DNA of 64,000 bases from an uncultured Pelagibacteraceae bacterium (GCA_902559305.1 CACEHK010000001.1:99276-163275); one strand, 5' to 3'. Positions 1 to 9,281 are shown, numbered from the stretch's first letter. Numbers and translations: made by a program. Notes: generated from the letters alone by a model not told the origin.

Positions 1-315
1 AAAATTTTAGCTCAACCTTCTTTAGCAAAACATTCTGGCAAAGAAGTTGGTCCAGGTTCTGATAAAAAAAGTGATGAAGAATTAAATGAATATATAAGAT
101 CTAAAGCTGAAACTGCTTATCATCCTTGTGGTACTTGTAAAATGGGAGTAGATGATATGTCGGTAGTAGATGAAAGCTTAAAAGTTAATGGAATACAAAA
201 TTTAAGAATTGTAGATGCTTCAGTAATGCCTGAAATTCCGAGTGCGAACTTAAATGCTCCAACTCTTATGATTGCAGAAAAAGCATCTGACCTTATCTTA
301 AATTCTTCCAATTAA
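1..315 (+). CDS. GMC-family FAD oxidoreductase, C-terminal end (partial)
   Basis: The frame is open from base 1 to a TAA at 313-315, so only the last 104 residues are in the window; it was missed by the ORF track because no start is present. The visible part carries the GMC C-terminal signature: HPCGTCKMG, containing the catalytic His, followed by [20 protein letters not shown], the flavin/substrate-binding C-terminal motif. Members such as choline dehydrogenase and alcohol dehydrogenases oxidise alcohols to aldehydes with FAD. The substrate cannot be told from this fragment; choline-dehydrogenase-like is the default. The antisense ORF at 120-311 is a shadow of this gene. Confidence 0.85.
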   Translation, partial: KILAQPSLAKHSGKEVGPGSDKKSDEELNEYIRSKAETAYHPCGTCKMGVDDMSVVDESLKVNGIQNLRIVDASVMPEIPSANLNAPTLMIAEKASDLILNSSN

Positions 316-320
316 TTTAT

Positions 321-1013
321 CTATTCAAAATATTTCTTTTTTTTAAAAAATATTTTTTTAATAATAAAATATAAAAGATAAAATAATATAATTAAAAATA
401 CGTGAGGGATATATGCTTTAAAATCAAATTTATTCCAATAGAAAATATCCATGTAAGGTCCTATATAAAAAAGTATGGGAGCCCAAATAGATATTTTTTC
501 TAATATATTTGCACCAAAAAATTCTATATCCCCTACAGCTAATGAATAGCTTCCCTGATTATCATCATTGAAAACTTTAATTATATAAGTTCCAGCTTCA
601 AGTTTTAAACTTTCTTTAAATTCTTTATTGTTATGTGTTCCTATTTGAGGACCAATCCAATACCAATCCCTTGCGTAGGGTTCATACCATTCCTTCCAAT
701 TATACACTCTACCATCTGCAAAAAAAAATTGATTATTATTTTCATCAAATACCTCAAGTGAAATCCATTTAATATTATCATCAATTTTAGGAATTGTAAT
801 TCCTGCATAAAATGAAAACTCGGTTTTACTCTCAATTTTATAATAATGCGGTTCTCCAATTAGTTTTCCATAATAAGCTTTTGAAATTTCTGGCTCAACT
901 ACATTATGAGGTTTATTTGAAGAAGGTGAATACTTTATAAGTTTTGGTTGATGTGCTAGAGCAAAACTAAAACTTATTGAGAATAAAATTGTTAACAATA
1001 GAATTTTTTTCAT
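321..1013 (-). CDS. Secreted, membrane-anchored hypothetical protein
   Basis: I do not recognise a named family. The ATG at 1013 (MKKILLLTILFS) is preferred over the GTG at 1022 used in the ORF track, because it begins a clean signal peptide ending near LALA-H. The mature part (about 150 residues) is rich in aromatic residues and looks like a beta-sandwich with the segment LEAGTYIIKVFNDDNQGSYSLAVG, which resembles periplasmic pre-peptidase or carbohydrate-binding beta domains. One hydrophobic helix near the C-terminus (HVFLIILFYLLYFIIKKIF) followed by a lysine-rich tail suggests an inner-membrane anchor with the domain in the periplasm. It is divergent from the amidinotransferase gene. Confidence 0.6.
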   Translation of the reverse strand: MKKILLLTILFSISFSFALAHQPKLIKYSPSSNKPHNVVEPEISKAYYGKLIGEPHYYKIESKTEFSFYAGITIPKIDDNIKWISLEVFDENNNQFFFADGRVYNWKEWYEPYARDWYWIGPQIGTHNNKEFKESLKLEAGTYIIKVFNDDNQGSYSLAVGDIEFFGANILEKISIWAPILFYIGPYMDIFYWNKFDFKAYIPHVFLIILFYLLYFIIKKIFFKKKKYFE

Positions 1014-1082
1014 TTTATACACACTAAACTAAAAATATTATTATTGAAAATATATATTAATTAATTTATTTATTTTACTTGT

Positions 1083-2192
1083 ATGAAAAAAACCATTGTA
1101 AGTAGTTGGAATGAATGGGATCCCTTAAAACATGTAATTGTTGGTAGGGCAGATAACTGCTGTATACCAGCACCAGAACCTGCTGTAGATGTAAAAATAC
1201 CTCCCGACTCTGTTATGAAAGGTAAACATGGTAGAAGAACTCAAGATTCTATTGATAAAGCGAATGAACTTTTAGATAAGTTTGTAAAAACATTAGAAAG
1301 TCGAGGAATTAGAGTCGACAGACCAACCCCCTTAAAATTTGATGAAAAAATTGCCACGCCTGACTGGAGGGCTGAACATATGTTTGGGTGTATGCCATCT
1401 AGGGATGTAATTATTACTGTGGGAAAAGAAATGTTAGAAGCAACTATGAGTTTTAGATGCAGGTGGTTTGAATATTTAGCTTATAGACCATTGATACAAC
1501 AATACTTTATGGAAGATCCAGACATGAAACATGAGTCTGCTCCTAAACCTCGTTTGACAGATAAAGATTATCATAAAAATTATTTGTCAGATGAAGTAAG
1601 TATTGAACAACGATTGGAATGGGCTGAAAAAAAATATTTTGTAACAACTGAAGAGGAGCCTCTTTTTGATGCTGCAGATATTTTAAGGTTTGGTAAAGAC
1701 TTAATTGTTCAACATGGTTTTACTACAAATTTAAAGGGTATAGATTGGTTAAAAAGACATTTTCCTGATCATCGTGTTCACACTGTAAATTTTCCAGGTG
1801 ATCCTTACCCTATTCATATAGATGCAACTTTTACTCCTATAAGACCTGGTCTAATATTAAATAATCCTGTAAGAAAACTTCCTAAAGAGCAAAGAAAACT
1901 TTTTGAGGATAATGGTTGGGAAATTATTGATTCAGCTCAACCAGCACATAATTCTCCACCTCCTCTTACTTATTATTCAATATGGTTATCAATGAATATT
2001 TTAGTTTTAGATCCAAAAACTGTATGTGTGGAAAAAAGTGAAGTATATCAAGCTGAACAGTTAGATAAACTCGGAATGGAAGTAGTGCCTGTAGATTTTA
2101 GAGAGGCTTATGGGTTTGGTGGAAGTTTACATTGCAGTACAACCGATGTTTATAGAGAAGGAAGTTTACAAGATTATTTTCCTAAACAATAA
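1083..2192 (+). CDS. Glycine amidinotransferase-like enzyme
   Basis: 369 residues matching the L-arginine:glycine amidinotransferase (AGAT/GATM) family in length and motifs. These enzymes move the amidino group of arginine to an amine acceptor such as glycine, giving guanidinoacetate plus ornithine. The triad is visible at the spacing known from the human enzyme: Asp196 in LFDAADILRFG, His245 in YPIHIDATF and Cys351 in GGSLHCSTTDVYRE. The N-terminal SSWNEWDPLKHVIVG is also typical. No clear Shine-Dalgarno lies before the ATG (acttgtATG), so the mRNA may be nearly leaderless. A DMT transporter and a 2OG oxygenase follow on the same strand. The acceptor amine is not determined by sequence. Confidence 0.9.
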   Translation: MKKTIVSSWNEWDPLKHVIVGRADNCCIPAPEPAVDVKIPPDSVMKGKHGRRTQDSIDKANELLDKFVKTLESRGIRVDRPTPLKFDEKIATPDWRAEHMFGCMPSRDVIITVGKEMLEATMSFRCRWFEYLAYRPLIQQYFMEDPDMKHESAPKPRLTDKDYHKNYLSDEVSIEQRLEWAEKKYFVTTEEEPLFDAADILRFGKDLIVQHGFTTNLKGIDWLKRHFPDHRVHTVNFPGDPYPIHIDATFTPIRPGLILNNPVRKLPKEQRKLFEDNGWEIIDSAQPAHNSPPPLTYYSIWLSMNILVLDPKTVCVEKSEVYQAEQLDKLGMEVVPVDFREAYGFGGSLHCSTTDVYREGSLQDYFPKQ

Positions 2193-2234
2193 TAATTTTA
2201 TCTTCATCTTAATAATTCTGTGATATATGGGCTA

Positions 2235-3185
2235 ATGTCCAAAAAAAATAATAATCCCAGAGGAATAATTTTAATACTGATAGCAATGATGGTTTTTTCA
2301 GTACAAGACGGGATTATGAAATATATTTTTAATTTTGTTTCACTTTATGAAGTTTATTTAATAAGAACTTTGGTTAGCTTCGGGCTTATTTTAATATTTT
2401 TAAAATTAAAAAAGGAAAAAATAGTATTTAAAACTCAATATCCTCTCTTAACTTTTTGTCGTGTGATTCTTTTCTTTTTTGGATTTAGCTCTTTTTATGT
2501 TTCATTAACTGTTTTACCTTTAGGATTTGCAACAGCCTTGTTTTTCGTTACCCCTTTTTTAATTACAATATTTGCACATTTATTTTTAAAAGAAGAGATA
2601 GGAATAAGAAGATGGTCCGCAGTGGTTGTCGGCTTTATCGGTGTATATATAACTTTAAATCCTGATTTTAATAATTTTAATTATTTAAGTTTATTACCAA
2701 TTTTGTGTGCATTTTGTTATTCACTATCAATGATAATTATAAAAAGAACCTCTGAGAAAGATAGTGTTTACACTCAAACATTTACTTTTTATTTTGGAGC
2801 AATAATTTTTAGTACTATTTTCTATTTTTTAATTGGGGATGGACAATATAATACCTCAGATCATCCTGCTTCCCAATTTATCTTTAGAGAATGGTTTGTA
2901 GACTTAGAATCTAGTATTTTATTTATGATTGCAACTGGATTAACAGCTACTGTAGCTTTTCTTTTTTTGTTTACCGCTTACAGCATAGCATCTCCTGCAG
3001 TAGTTTCTCCTTTCGAATATTCAATATTGTTATGGTCACCGTTAATAGGTTGGATATATTTTAATGAGATACCAAGCTTAAATACAGTCATTGGAATACT
3101 AATAATTGTCTCTAGTGGTATTTATATTTTTATGCGTGAAAAAGCCCAAGAACAATTAATTGCTACTGAAAAACCACTAAGATAA
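2235..3185 (+). CDS. DMT/EamA-family transporter
   Basis: Integral membrane protein of about 316 residues with ten predicted helices in two EamA repeats; LTVLPLGFATALFFVTPFLITIFAHLFLKE is a typical end of the first repeat. I start at ATG 2235 (MSKKNNN) rather than the GTG at 2220. DMT members export or import small metabolites; substrate is not predictable. It sits 42 bases after the amidinotransferase and its TAA is immediately followed by the ATG of the 2OG oxygenase, so the three are probably one transcript and it may move the product or substrate of those enzymes. Confidence 0.85.
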   Translation: MSKKNNNPRGIILILIAMMVFSVQDGIMKYIFNFVSLYEVYLIRTLVSFGLILIFLKLKKEKIVFKTQYPLLTFCRVILFFFGFSSFYVSLTVLPLGFATALFFVTPFLITIFAHLFLKEEIGIRRWSAVVVGFIGVYITLNPDFNNFNYLSLLPILCAFCYSLSMIIIKRTSEKDSVYTQTFTFYFGAIIFSTIFYFLIGDGQYNTSDHPASQFIFREWFVDLESSILFMIATGLTATVAFLFLFTAYSIASPAVVSPFEYSILLWSPLIGWIYFNEIPSLNTVIGILIIVSSGIYIFMREKAQEQLIATEKPLR

Positions 3186-4154
3186 ATGACAAAAAATATA
3201 ATCCCTACAATAAATATTTCTTCAATAGTAAAAAATGGTTATGAATGCCAAAGTTCAATTAAAATAATAAATAAAATTAAAAAAGCTTGTATTGATATAG
3301 GTTTTTTTCAGGTAACTGGCCACGGCATAAGTCAAAAAAAAATAAAAAATATTTGCAATGTAGGAAATAAATTTTTCAATTCATCTGATAAAAATAAAAG
3401 AAAACTTTCACCAAAAAAATGGAATTCCAAAAATAAAAATATTTATAGAGGATATTTTCCAAATGATGTGAATGGAAAAGAAGGCTTAGATATTGGTGAT
3501 TTAAAAGTTACAAAAAAATATGCCAATAATACTAAAAATCAATATATTGAGTATATTGATCTAAATAAATCTATAGATAAAAGTTCAATAAAAATATTAT
3601 CAAATTATTTTGATGATATTTATGATTTATGTGAAATTCTATTTCAAGGAATAATCAAGCTTTACAATAAAGACATTAAAATTTCTAAAGATGCATTTTC
3701 AAGGTATAAAACTTTAAGTACTTTAAGATTTAACTACTATCCTAATCAATCAAAACCTATTGAGATATCAAAACAAGACGGTGTCGCTCTTGGATGTGAA
3801 ACTCATGTAGATAGTGGGATATTTACAGTTCTTTATCAGGATAAAAAAGGTGGTCTACAAGTACAGAATAGAAAAAATCAAAAATGGTATGATGTTCCAT
3901 TTAATAAAAATGCCTTAGTGGTAAATACTGGAAGAGCGTTAGAATTCTTAAGTAAAGGAAAATTTAAAGCGACAAACCACCGTGTGCTTTGGAATAAAAA
4001 AAAGAGAATGTCTATACCTTTCTTTTTTGAACCGTCTTATGATTTTAAAATGAATAAATCTTATTTAAATGGTTCAAAATCAAATAACAAAGGTTTGATT
4101 TATGAAAAATTTTTAAACCTTTCTCTTAAAAAATTTATTGAATATCAAAGATAG
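3186..4154 (+). CDS. 2-oxoglutarate/Fe(II) dioxygenase, isopenicillin-N-synthase-like
   Basis: 322 residues with the two-domain layout of the IPNS-like family: an N-terminal DIOX_N part (IGFFQVTGHGIS) and the C-terminal jelly roll. The iron triad is complete: His207 and Asp209 in CETHVDSG, His265 in ATNHRV; Arg274 in RMS would bind 2-oxoglutarate. The enzyme hydroxylates, desaturates or cyclises a small molecule. Start codon abuts the transporter stop. The 3' end overlaps the convergent TRAP permease gene by 10 bases. The coding strand is unusually rich in Lys and Asn even for this genome. Substrate unknown; context suggests an arginine- or guanidino-derived compound, an inference only. Confidence 0.85.
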   Translation: MTKNIIPTINISSIVKNGYECQSSIKIINKIKKACIDIGFFQVTGHGISQKKIKNICNVGNKFFNSSDKNKRKLSPKKWNSKNKNIYRGYFPNDVNGKEGLDIGDLKVTKKYANNTKNQYIEYIDLNKSIDKSSIKILSNYFDDIYDLCEILFQGIIKLYNKDIKISKDAFSRYKTLSTLRFNYYPNQSKPIEISKQDGVALGCETHVDSGIFTVLYQDKKGGLQVQNRKNQKWYDVPFNKNALVVNTGRALEFLSKGKFKATNHRVLWNKKKRMSIPFFFEPSYDFKMNKSYLNGSKSNNKGLIYEKFLNLSLKKFIEYQR

Positions 4155-6496
4155 TTTTGGTTTTTTCTTATCCTATAGTTTGTATAATTAAAATAGCCAA
4201 ATATTAATAATAAAATAAATGAAAATACGTAAACTACATCTTTATTTGGTCGATCAAAATTTTCTGTTTTTAACTCAGTGATAATATCATCCATCTCTAA
4301 ACCACTTTTTTTAGCCTCACCTTTCCAATCAAGTGTATCAACAATAATTTTATTATCTTTTTTAACTAGGCTTAGACCGTAATTTTCTAAGTTAAATTCT
4401 TCATCAAATGTTCTTTTTTTAATTTCAAATAATTTATATCTTTCTCCATATGGACTCGGTCTCGTAATTTTTATATGAACATCTTTTTCAGGTTGAAAAG
4501 TAACCATGTTTGCATCATTTAAGTTAATATAATTAAATTTTGGATAAAACTTATTTAAAACAAATTCTGGTGACAAAAATGATATGGATATTACAAAAAA
4601 GATTATTATTTCAAACCATCTTAATTTATTTATAAACCACCCTTGTGTAGCTGCTGAAAAAACTAATATTCCTATTAATGATGTTATAATTACTAATATT
4701 GCATGCCAAATATTTTCAATACCAATTAATAATAGTTCGTGATTAAATAAAAATACAATAGGTAAAACTCCCGTTCTTAAACTATACCATAATGCTTGAA
4801 CGCCTGTTTTTAATGGATCTCCTCCAGATATTCCTGCAGCAGCATAAGACGCTAAACCAACAGGTGGTGTGACATCAGCCATTAAACCAAAATAAAAAAC
4901 AAATAAATGAACAGCAATTAAAGGGAAAATATAACCTGATGCATTACCAACATCTACAAGCACCATGGACATTAGTGATGCAACAACAACGTAATTTGCG
5001 GTAGTAGGTAGCCCCATTCCAAGTAACAAACATAAAATAATTGTTAAAAAGAGTAAAATAACAACATTATCTTTTGCAATAGATTCAATAACAATAATTA
5101 GATTTGTACTTAATCCAGTTGATCCAACCGCTCCAACAATTACTCCAGCTGTTGCTATTGCAACTCCAACAGCAATCATATTAATTGCTCCCTTTTGAAG
5201 TCCAACAACAGTTTCATTATACCAAATTGATAAATTTTCTTTATAATTATTATTCTTTCTTGAAATAACAATTTTGTACAAAAGATTTACAAAAACTAAT
5301 GAGATAGTTGCATAATAAATTGAGTAGGAAGCTGTAAGCCTCAAATAAACTAATAAATAAATTAAAACAAATATAGGAATTAAAAAATGAAGACCTGATA
5401 AAAAAGTTTCTTTTAATTTAGGTAATTTATCTTCTTCAATTCCTTTTAGTCCAAGTTTTAATGCTTCTAGATGTGAAATATAAAAAAGAGCTATATATGA
5501 AATTATTGCTGGTAAAAATGCATGTTTTACTATTTCAAAATAAGTAACTCCTATAAAGCTTGCCATTACAAATGCGGCAGCACCCATAACGGGTGGCATA
5601 ATTTGTCCATTAACAGATGAAGCAACTTCTATTGCACCAGCTTTTTCTTTTGAAAATCCTGTTTGCTTCATAATTGGAATTGTAAATGTTCCAGTAGTAA
5701 CTGTATTTGCAACAGAAGATCCTGAAATCATTCCAGTCATACCAGATCCAAGAATAGCAGCTTTTGCTGGTCCTCCTCGTGTTTTACCCACCATTGCAAA
5801 TGCCAAATCTAAAAAATACTTACCTCCACCTGCTGTTTCTAAAAAAGCACCAAATAAAACAAATAGAAATATAAAATCTACAGAAACTCCAATTGGAATT
5901 CCAAAAATAGCTTCTTGATCAAACCATTGAAATCCTACAAGTCGTTTTAAAGATAATCCTCCATGAGATATAATTTCAGGAGCATACTGACCATAATAAG
6001 AAAATAATAAAAAACAGACTGCAATAACTACTAAAGGTATTCCAATTACTCTTCTTGTGGCTTCTAATAAAATTAAAATACCGGTTGAACCAATTATTAA
6101 TTCAATCGGAATACTATAGTTGTTATATTTTAATATGTGTAGAACGCCACCTCTATCAATTAAATCATCATAAAAAAAATAGATATAAAGACAACATGAT
6201 ATTCCAATAATTCCAATCGTAATGTCAATGAAGTTAACTTTTCCTCGTTTAAAAGTTGGAAAAACTAAAAACGCTAATAAGAGAGCAAATCCTAAATGAA
6301 TTGCTCTTGCTGGTAAGCCTTTGAACATTCCAAAATCAAACATGAATGGGAATGGAGATGCGTACCAAAGTTGAAAAAATGACCAAATAATTGCTATTGC
6401 AGAAACAATTTTTAGATGAAAACCAGTAAGTCTTTTTGTAGGTGAGAGATCCTCATCAATTTTTGCTTGTATATTAGTATTGACTGGTTGATTCAT
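4145..6496 (-). CDS. TRAP transporter fused permease (4TM/12TM, TAXI type) with PDZ-like tail
   Basis: About 783 residues from ATG 6496 (MNQPVNTN); the longer ORF start at 6517 is a TTG lying in a terminator T-tract. It fuses the small DctQ-like and large DctM-like membrane subunits, as in TAXI TRAP systems: the DctM part has GMTGMISGSSVANTVTTG and LLLGMGLPTTANYVVVASL. The last ~180 residues hold two more helices around a soluble segment VVDTLDWKGEAKKSGLEMDDIITEL that reads like a PDZ ligand-binding core (DUF3394-type extension). It partners the binding protein encoded just upstream and uses the sodium gradient. Substrate unknown; C4-dicarboxylates or amino acids are typical. Confidence 0.9.
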   Translation of the reverse strand: MNQPVNTNIQAKIDEDLSPTKRLTGFHLKIVSAIAIIWSFFQLWYASPFPFMFDFGMFKGLPARAIHLGFALLLAFLVFPTFKRGKVNFIDITIGIIGISCCLYIYFFYDDLIDRGGVLHILKYNNYSIPIELIIGSTGILILLEATRRVIGIPLVVIAVCFLLFSYYGQYAPEIISHGGLSLKRLVGFQWFDQEAIFGIPIGVSVDFIFLFVLFGAFLETAGGGKYFLDLAFAMVGKTRGGPAKAAILGSGMTGMISGSSVANTVTTGTFTIPIMKQTGFSKEKAGAIEVASSVNGQIMPPVMGAAAFVMASFIGVTYFEIVKHAFLPAIISYIALFYISHLEALKLGLKGIEEDKLPKLKETFLSGLHFLIPIFVLIYLLVYLRLTASYSIYYATISLVFVNLLYKIVISRKNNNYKENLSIWYNETVVGLQKGAINMIAVGVAIATAGVIVGAVGSTGLSTNLIIVIESIAKDNVVILLFLTIILCLLLGMGLPTTANYVVVASLMSMVLVDVGNASGYIFPLIAVHLFVFYFGLMADVTPPVGLASYAAAGISGGDPLKTGVQALWYSLRTGVLPIVFLFNHELLLIGIENIWHAILVIITSLIGILVFSAATQGWFINKLRWFEIIIFFVISISFLSPEFVLNKFYPKFNYINLNDANMVTFQPEKDVHIKITRPSPYGERYKLFEIKKRTFDEEFNLENYGLSLVKKDNKIIVDTLDWKGEAKKSGLEMDDIITELKTENFDRPNKDVVYVFSFILLLIFGYFNYTNYRIRKNQNYL

Positions 6497-6515
6497 ATTG
6501 AAATCATATACTAAC

Positions 6516-6550
6516 AAAAAAAAAGGCCCAATATAAATATCGGGCCTTTT
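6516..6550 (-). terminator. Rho-independent terminator between binding-protein and permease genes
   Basis: On the minus strand AAAAGGCCC, a 12-base loop, then GGGCCTTTT and a run of nine T. The stem is 9 bp and perfect. It lies after the stop of the TAXI binding-protein gene and before the permease ATG, so it should let part of the transcripts end after the binding protein, giving more of that subunit than of the permease. Confidence 0.85.
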
Positions 6551-6567
6551 AATTTTTATTAACTAGA

Positions 6568-7572
6568 TTACATCAATCCAGCTTCTTTATAGTATCTAAT
6601 AGCGCCCTCATGTAAAGGTGCTGACAAACCATCAGCTATCATATCTTCCTTTTTTAAAGGTGCAAAAGCAGGATGTTGTTTTCTAAAATCGTCGAAATTT
6701 TCAAAAACTGCTTTTACTACTAAATAAACAAGATCTGCTTCAACTGCATTGCTAGTAACAACAGTAGCTTTAACACCAAAAGTAGTTACATCTTTTTTTT
6801 GTCCAGTGTAAGTACCAGCTGGTATTGTTGCTGAAGCATAATAATCTGCACCATCAATTAAACCTTGAACAGGTCCACCTGTTAGATTAATTGGTAATGC
6901 TTTAGCTCCGCAAGTAGCTGCTTGTTCCATAGCACCATTTGGAAATCCTACTGAATAACCAAACGCATCTATTTTACCATCGCAAAGTGCTTTAACTTGT
7001 TCAGATGAAGTAAGCTCAGTTACTGATTTAAAGTAACCATTGTCTACTCCCATTGCTTTCATAAGCTCTTCCATTGTTCCTCTTTGACCAGAACCAGGGT
7101 TACCTATGTTAACAACTTTACCTTTTAAACCTTTAAAGTCTTTAACTTTTGCTTTTTTTCTAGCCCAAATTTGGAAAGGTTCATTGTGAACTGAAAAAAC
7201 AGCTCTTAATCCTTTAAACTGTTTTCCTTCCCATTTGCTTGAACCATTAACGGCATGAAATTGCCAGTCAGACTGAGCTACACCAAATTGAAATTCACCT
7301 TCTTTGATTTGACCAATATTGTAGTTTGATCCACCAGTTGATGGAGCTGTACATCTGTATGCTTTATCTATACCTTTTTTTCTTCCGTGTTCTTTTGCTA
7401 TTGCTGATTTATGCAACATTTTACAAATAGCATTTCCTGTTTGGAAATAAACTCCAGTAGGTCCACCAGTTCCTATTGTAAAGAACTCAGCAGATTTTGC
7501 TACAGTTGAAAATGTAAACGTAGAAACAACAAGAGCTAAAACAGCAGAAAAAGTAGTTATCATTTTTTTCAT
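6568..7572 (-). CDS. TAXI-family TRAP transporter substrate-binding protein
   Basis: 334 residues with a signal peptide (MKKMITTFSAVLALVVSTFTFSTVAKSA) and the TAXI hallmark FFTIGTGGPTGVYFQTGNAICKML right after it. I choose ATG 7572 over 7584 because GGGGGA stands six bases upstream of the former while the latter has no ribosome site. The protein binds solute in the periplasm and hands it to the fused permease encoded downstream. A sigma70-like promoter is visible upstream and a terminator follows, so it is probably the most strongly expressed gene of the pair. Confidence 0.92.
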   Translation of the reverse strand: MKKMITTFSAVLALVVSTFTFSTVAKSAEFFTIGTGGPTGVYFQTGNAICKMLHKSAIAKEHGRKKGIDKAYRCTAPSTGGSNYNIGQIKEGEFQFGVAQSDWQFHAVNGSSKWEGKQFKGLRAVFSVHNEPFQIWARKKAKVKDFKGLKGKVVNIGNPGSGQRGTMEELMKAMGVDNGYFKSVTELTSSEQVKALCDGKIDAFGYSVGFPNGAMEQAATCGAKALPINLTGGPVQGLIDGADYYASATIPAGTYTGQKKDVTTFGVKATVVTSNAVEADLVYLVVKAVFENFDDFRKQHPAFAPLKKEDMIADGLSAPLHEGAIRYYKEAGLM

Positions 7573-7593
7573 GTTTTCCCCCATGTGTTATTT

Positions 7594-7621
7594 AATATAA
7601 AAATGTATCTGCTTAAGTCAA
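7594..7621 (-). promoter_or_regulatory. Sigma70-like promoter of the TAXI binding-protein gene
   Basis: Minus strand TTGACT (7616-7621), 16 bases, TATATT (7594-7599). The -10 ends about 21 bases before the chosen ATG, leaving a short leader that contains GGGGGA. Matches to consensus are 5/6 and 5/6. Confidence 0.5.
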
Positions 7622-7663
7622 TGATGTCTAGTTTAGAATTATTATAATATCTTAGGTTGTATT

Positions 7664-8887
7664 TTAGTTATTTGACCAATCTTTAAGTCTATTTATGCCC
7701 TCAATTATTTTTGGGGCATGTTTTTTAATTTTCTCATAATTAATTTCCTCATTATGAACAGTATTATTCATAAAATTTTCTCCATCAAAATCAGTGTAAC
7801 TTAACCTAGCTAACATTTTTTTTTCAGAAAAACCGAAGTCTGAACCTGGTAATAATGCTACACCTGTTTCTTTTAAAATATTATCGCACAATTCAGTAGA
7901 TGTTGAAAATTTTTTATTAATAAATTCGGGTAATAAATAAAATCCACCTTGCGGTTTATTAATCAATACATTGTTTGATTTTAAATTTTCATAAACATAA
8001 TTACCAACAGATTTTAAAATATTTTTTGAATGATTAATATAATTTGCATGATCATTTTTATGTGCCGCAATTGCTGCATATTGAATTGGTGAACTTACTG
8101 ATGAAAATGTTTCGCTAGCTAAAACCTTAAGCTGATTTGTAATTTCTGTTAGATTTTCTGGTAATATAAAGTATCCCAATCTCCAGCCTCCTGCTCCACA
8201 CCATTTACTTAAACCTGTGCTTATAATTGTATTTTCTGGAGAATAATTTGATATAGATTGATAATTATCTTCAAAAGTTAACTCGGAATAAATTTCATCA
8301 GACAAAAAATATAAATTATATTTTTTTGTTAATTGTGAAATTTCACTTAAATTTGTGCATACTTGTCCAGATGGATTGTTTGGAGAATTAAGGAATATTA
8401 AATATTTTTTTTGTTTATCTTTTTTAATTACATCTTCTATTTCTTTAGCTGTTGGAAACCAATTATTTTCACTTTTTGTTTGAATCCATTTAATTTTATT
8501 TCTTCCAATTATTGCTTGAGGTGCATAAGAAACCCAGCTTGGAGCTGGAAGAATTATTTCTCCATCAAATAAAATTTGTAATAAAAACATCAATTCTTTT
8601 GATCCTGGACCAACAATTATATTAGAGCTTAAATATTTATGATCTTTTTTTTTTGAAATATATTGCGCAATAGAAACTCTTAAATCTTCAAGACCTTGCA
8701 TTGGGAGATATTTATTTTGATGCGCATTACCTTTAAGTTCATTAACAATATCTTGAGGCACTTTGAATGGTGATTGGCCAAATCCAAATTTAAATATTTT
8801 TTTGCCTTCTTTTTCCAATTTATTTGATTTTTCATTAATAAGAAGTGTAGACGAAGGTTTTAAATTTTTAATAATATCTTTGATCAT
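7664..8887 (-). CDS. Class I/II PLP aminotransferase
   Basis: 407 residues, fold type I aminotransferase close in style to aspartate/aromatic aminotransferases. Visible signatures are the cofactor region VGPGSKELM (about 92-100), LNSPNNPSG (167-174), SDEIY (196-200) and the Schiff-base lysine K228 in STGLSKWCGAGGWRLG. It exchanges an amino group between an amino acid and a 2-oxoacid. The gene is single, with its 3' end 92 bases upstream of the TAXI gene and its start divergent from the ABM protein. The exact amino acid is not determined; a link to the neighbouring hydroxyacid dehydrogenase (2-oxoacid supply or removal) is possible. Confidence 0.88.
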   Translation of the reverse strand: MIKDIIKNLKPSSTLLINEKSNKLEKEGKKIFKFGFGQSPFKVPQDIVNELKGNAHQNKYLPMQGLEDLRVSIAQYISKKKDHKYLSSNIIVGPGSKELMFLLQILFDGEIILPAPSWVSYAPQAIIGRNKIKWIQTKSENNWFPTAKEIEDVIKKDKQKKYLIFLNSPNNPSGQVCTNLSEISQLTKKYNLYFLSDEIYSELTFEDNYQSISNYSPENTIISTGLSKWCGAGGWRLGYFILPENLTEITNQLKVLASETFSSVSSPIQYAAIAAHKNDHANYINHSKNILKSVGNYVYENLKSNNVLINKPQGGFYLLPEFINKKFSTSTELCDNILKETGVALLPGSDFGFSEKKMLARLSYTDFDGENFMNNTVHNEEINYEKIKKHAPKIIEGINRLKDWSNN

Positions 8888-8969
8888 TTTTTATATAATT
8901 ATGATACTAAATAGGAATATAAGAGTACATTTAAAATAAATTATTCTTAAGAATTAAGGGAAATTAGTA

Positions 8970-9278
8970 ATGTCTAAAATAATAGTTCTAGCAAGTTTTC
9001 ATCCAAAAAAAGATAAAGTTAAAGAAGTCAAGGAAATTATATTGTCTATGATAAAACCCACAAGGTCAGAAGAAGGTAATGAACTTTATAATTTTTATGA
9101 AGAAAAAAATAAAGATGATAAAATTATATCTTTCCACCTATTTGAAATTTATAAAAATTCTGTCGCTTTAGATTTGCACAGAGAAACAGAACATTATAAA
9201 GATTATAGATCTAAAATAGAAGATTTGCTGGAAAAGCCTAGAGAGGTTAAAATTTTAAATTCTATAGATGCAATATAG
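8970..9278 (+). CDS. ABM-domain (YgiN-like) putative quinol monooxygenase
   Basis: 102 residues, the usual size of single antibiotic-biosynthesis-monooxygenase ferredoxin-like domains. The pattern IIVLASFHPKKDKVKEVKEIIL ... SEEGNELYNFYEE ... FEIYKNSVALDLHRETEHYKDY is characteristic, including the conserved Glu-rich strand and the central His. Members act as cofactor-free oxygenases on quinols, as heme oxygenases, or have no known activity. It has AAGGGAAA ahead of the ATG and converges on the hydroxyacid dehydrogenase gene with a 3-base gap. Confidence 0.8.
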   Translation: MSKIIVLASFHPKKDKVKEVKEIILSMIKPTRSEEGNELYNFYEEKNKDDKIISFHLFEIYKNSVALDLHRETEHYKDYRSKIEDLLEKPREVKILNSIDAI

Positions 9279-9281
9279 TTT

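Noticed and set aside
120-311. Minus-strand 63-residue ORF
   Set aside because: It is antisense to the GMC oxidoreductase C-terminus, whose plus-strand frame has clear family motifs.
316-360. Terminator after the GMC oxidoreductase
   Set aside because: Only A/T runs (AAAATATTT-like) without a stable stem.
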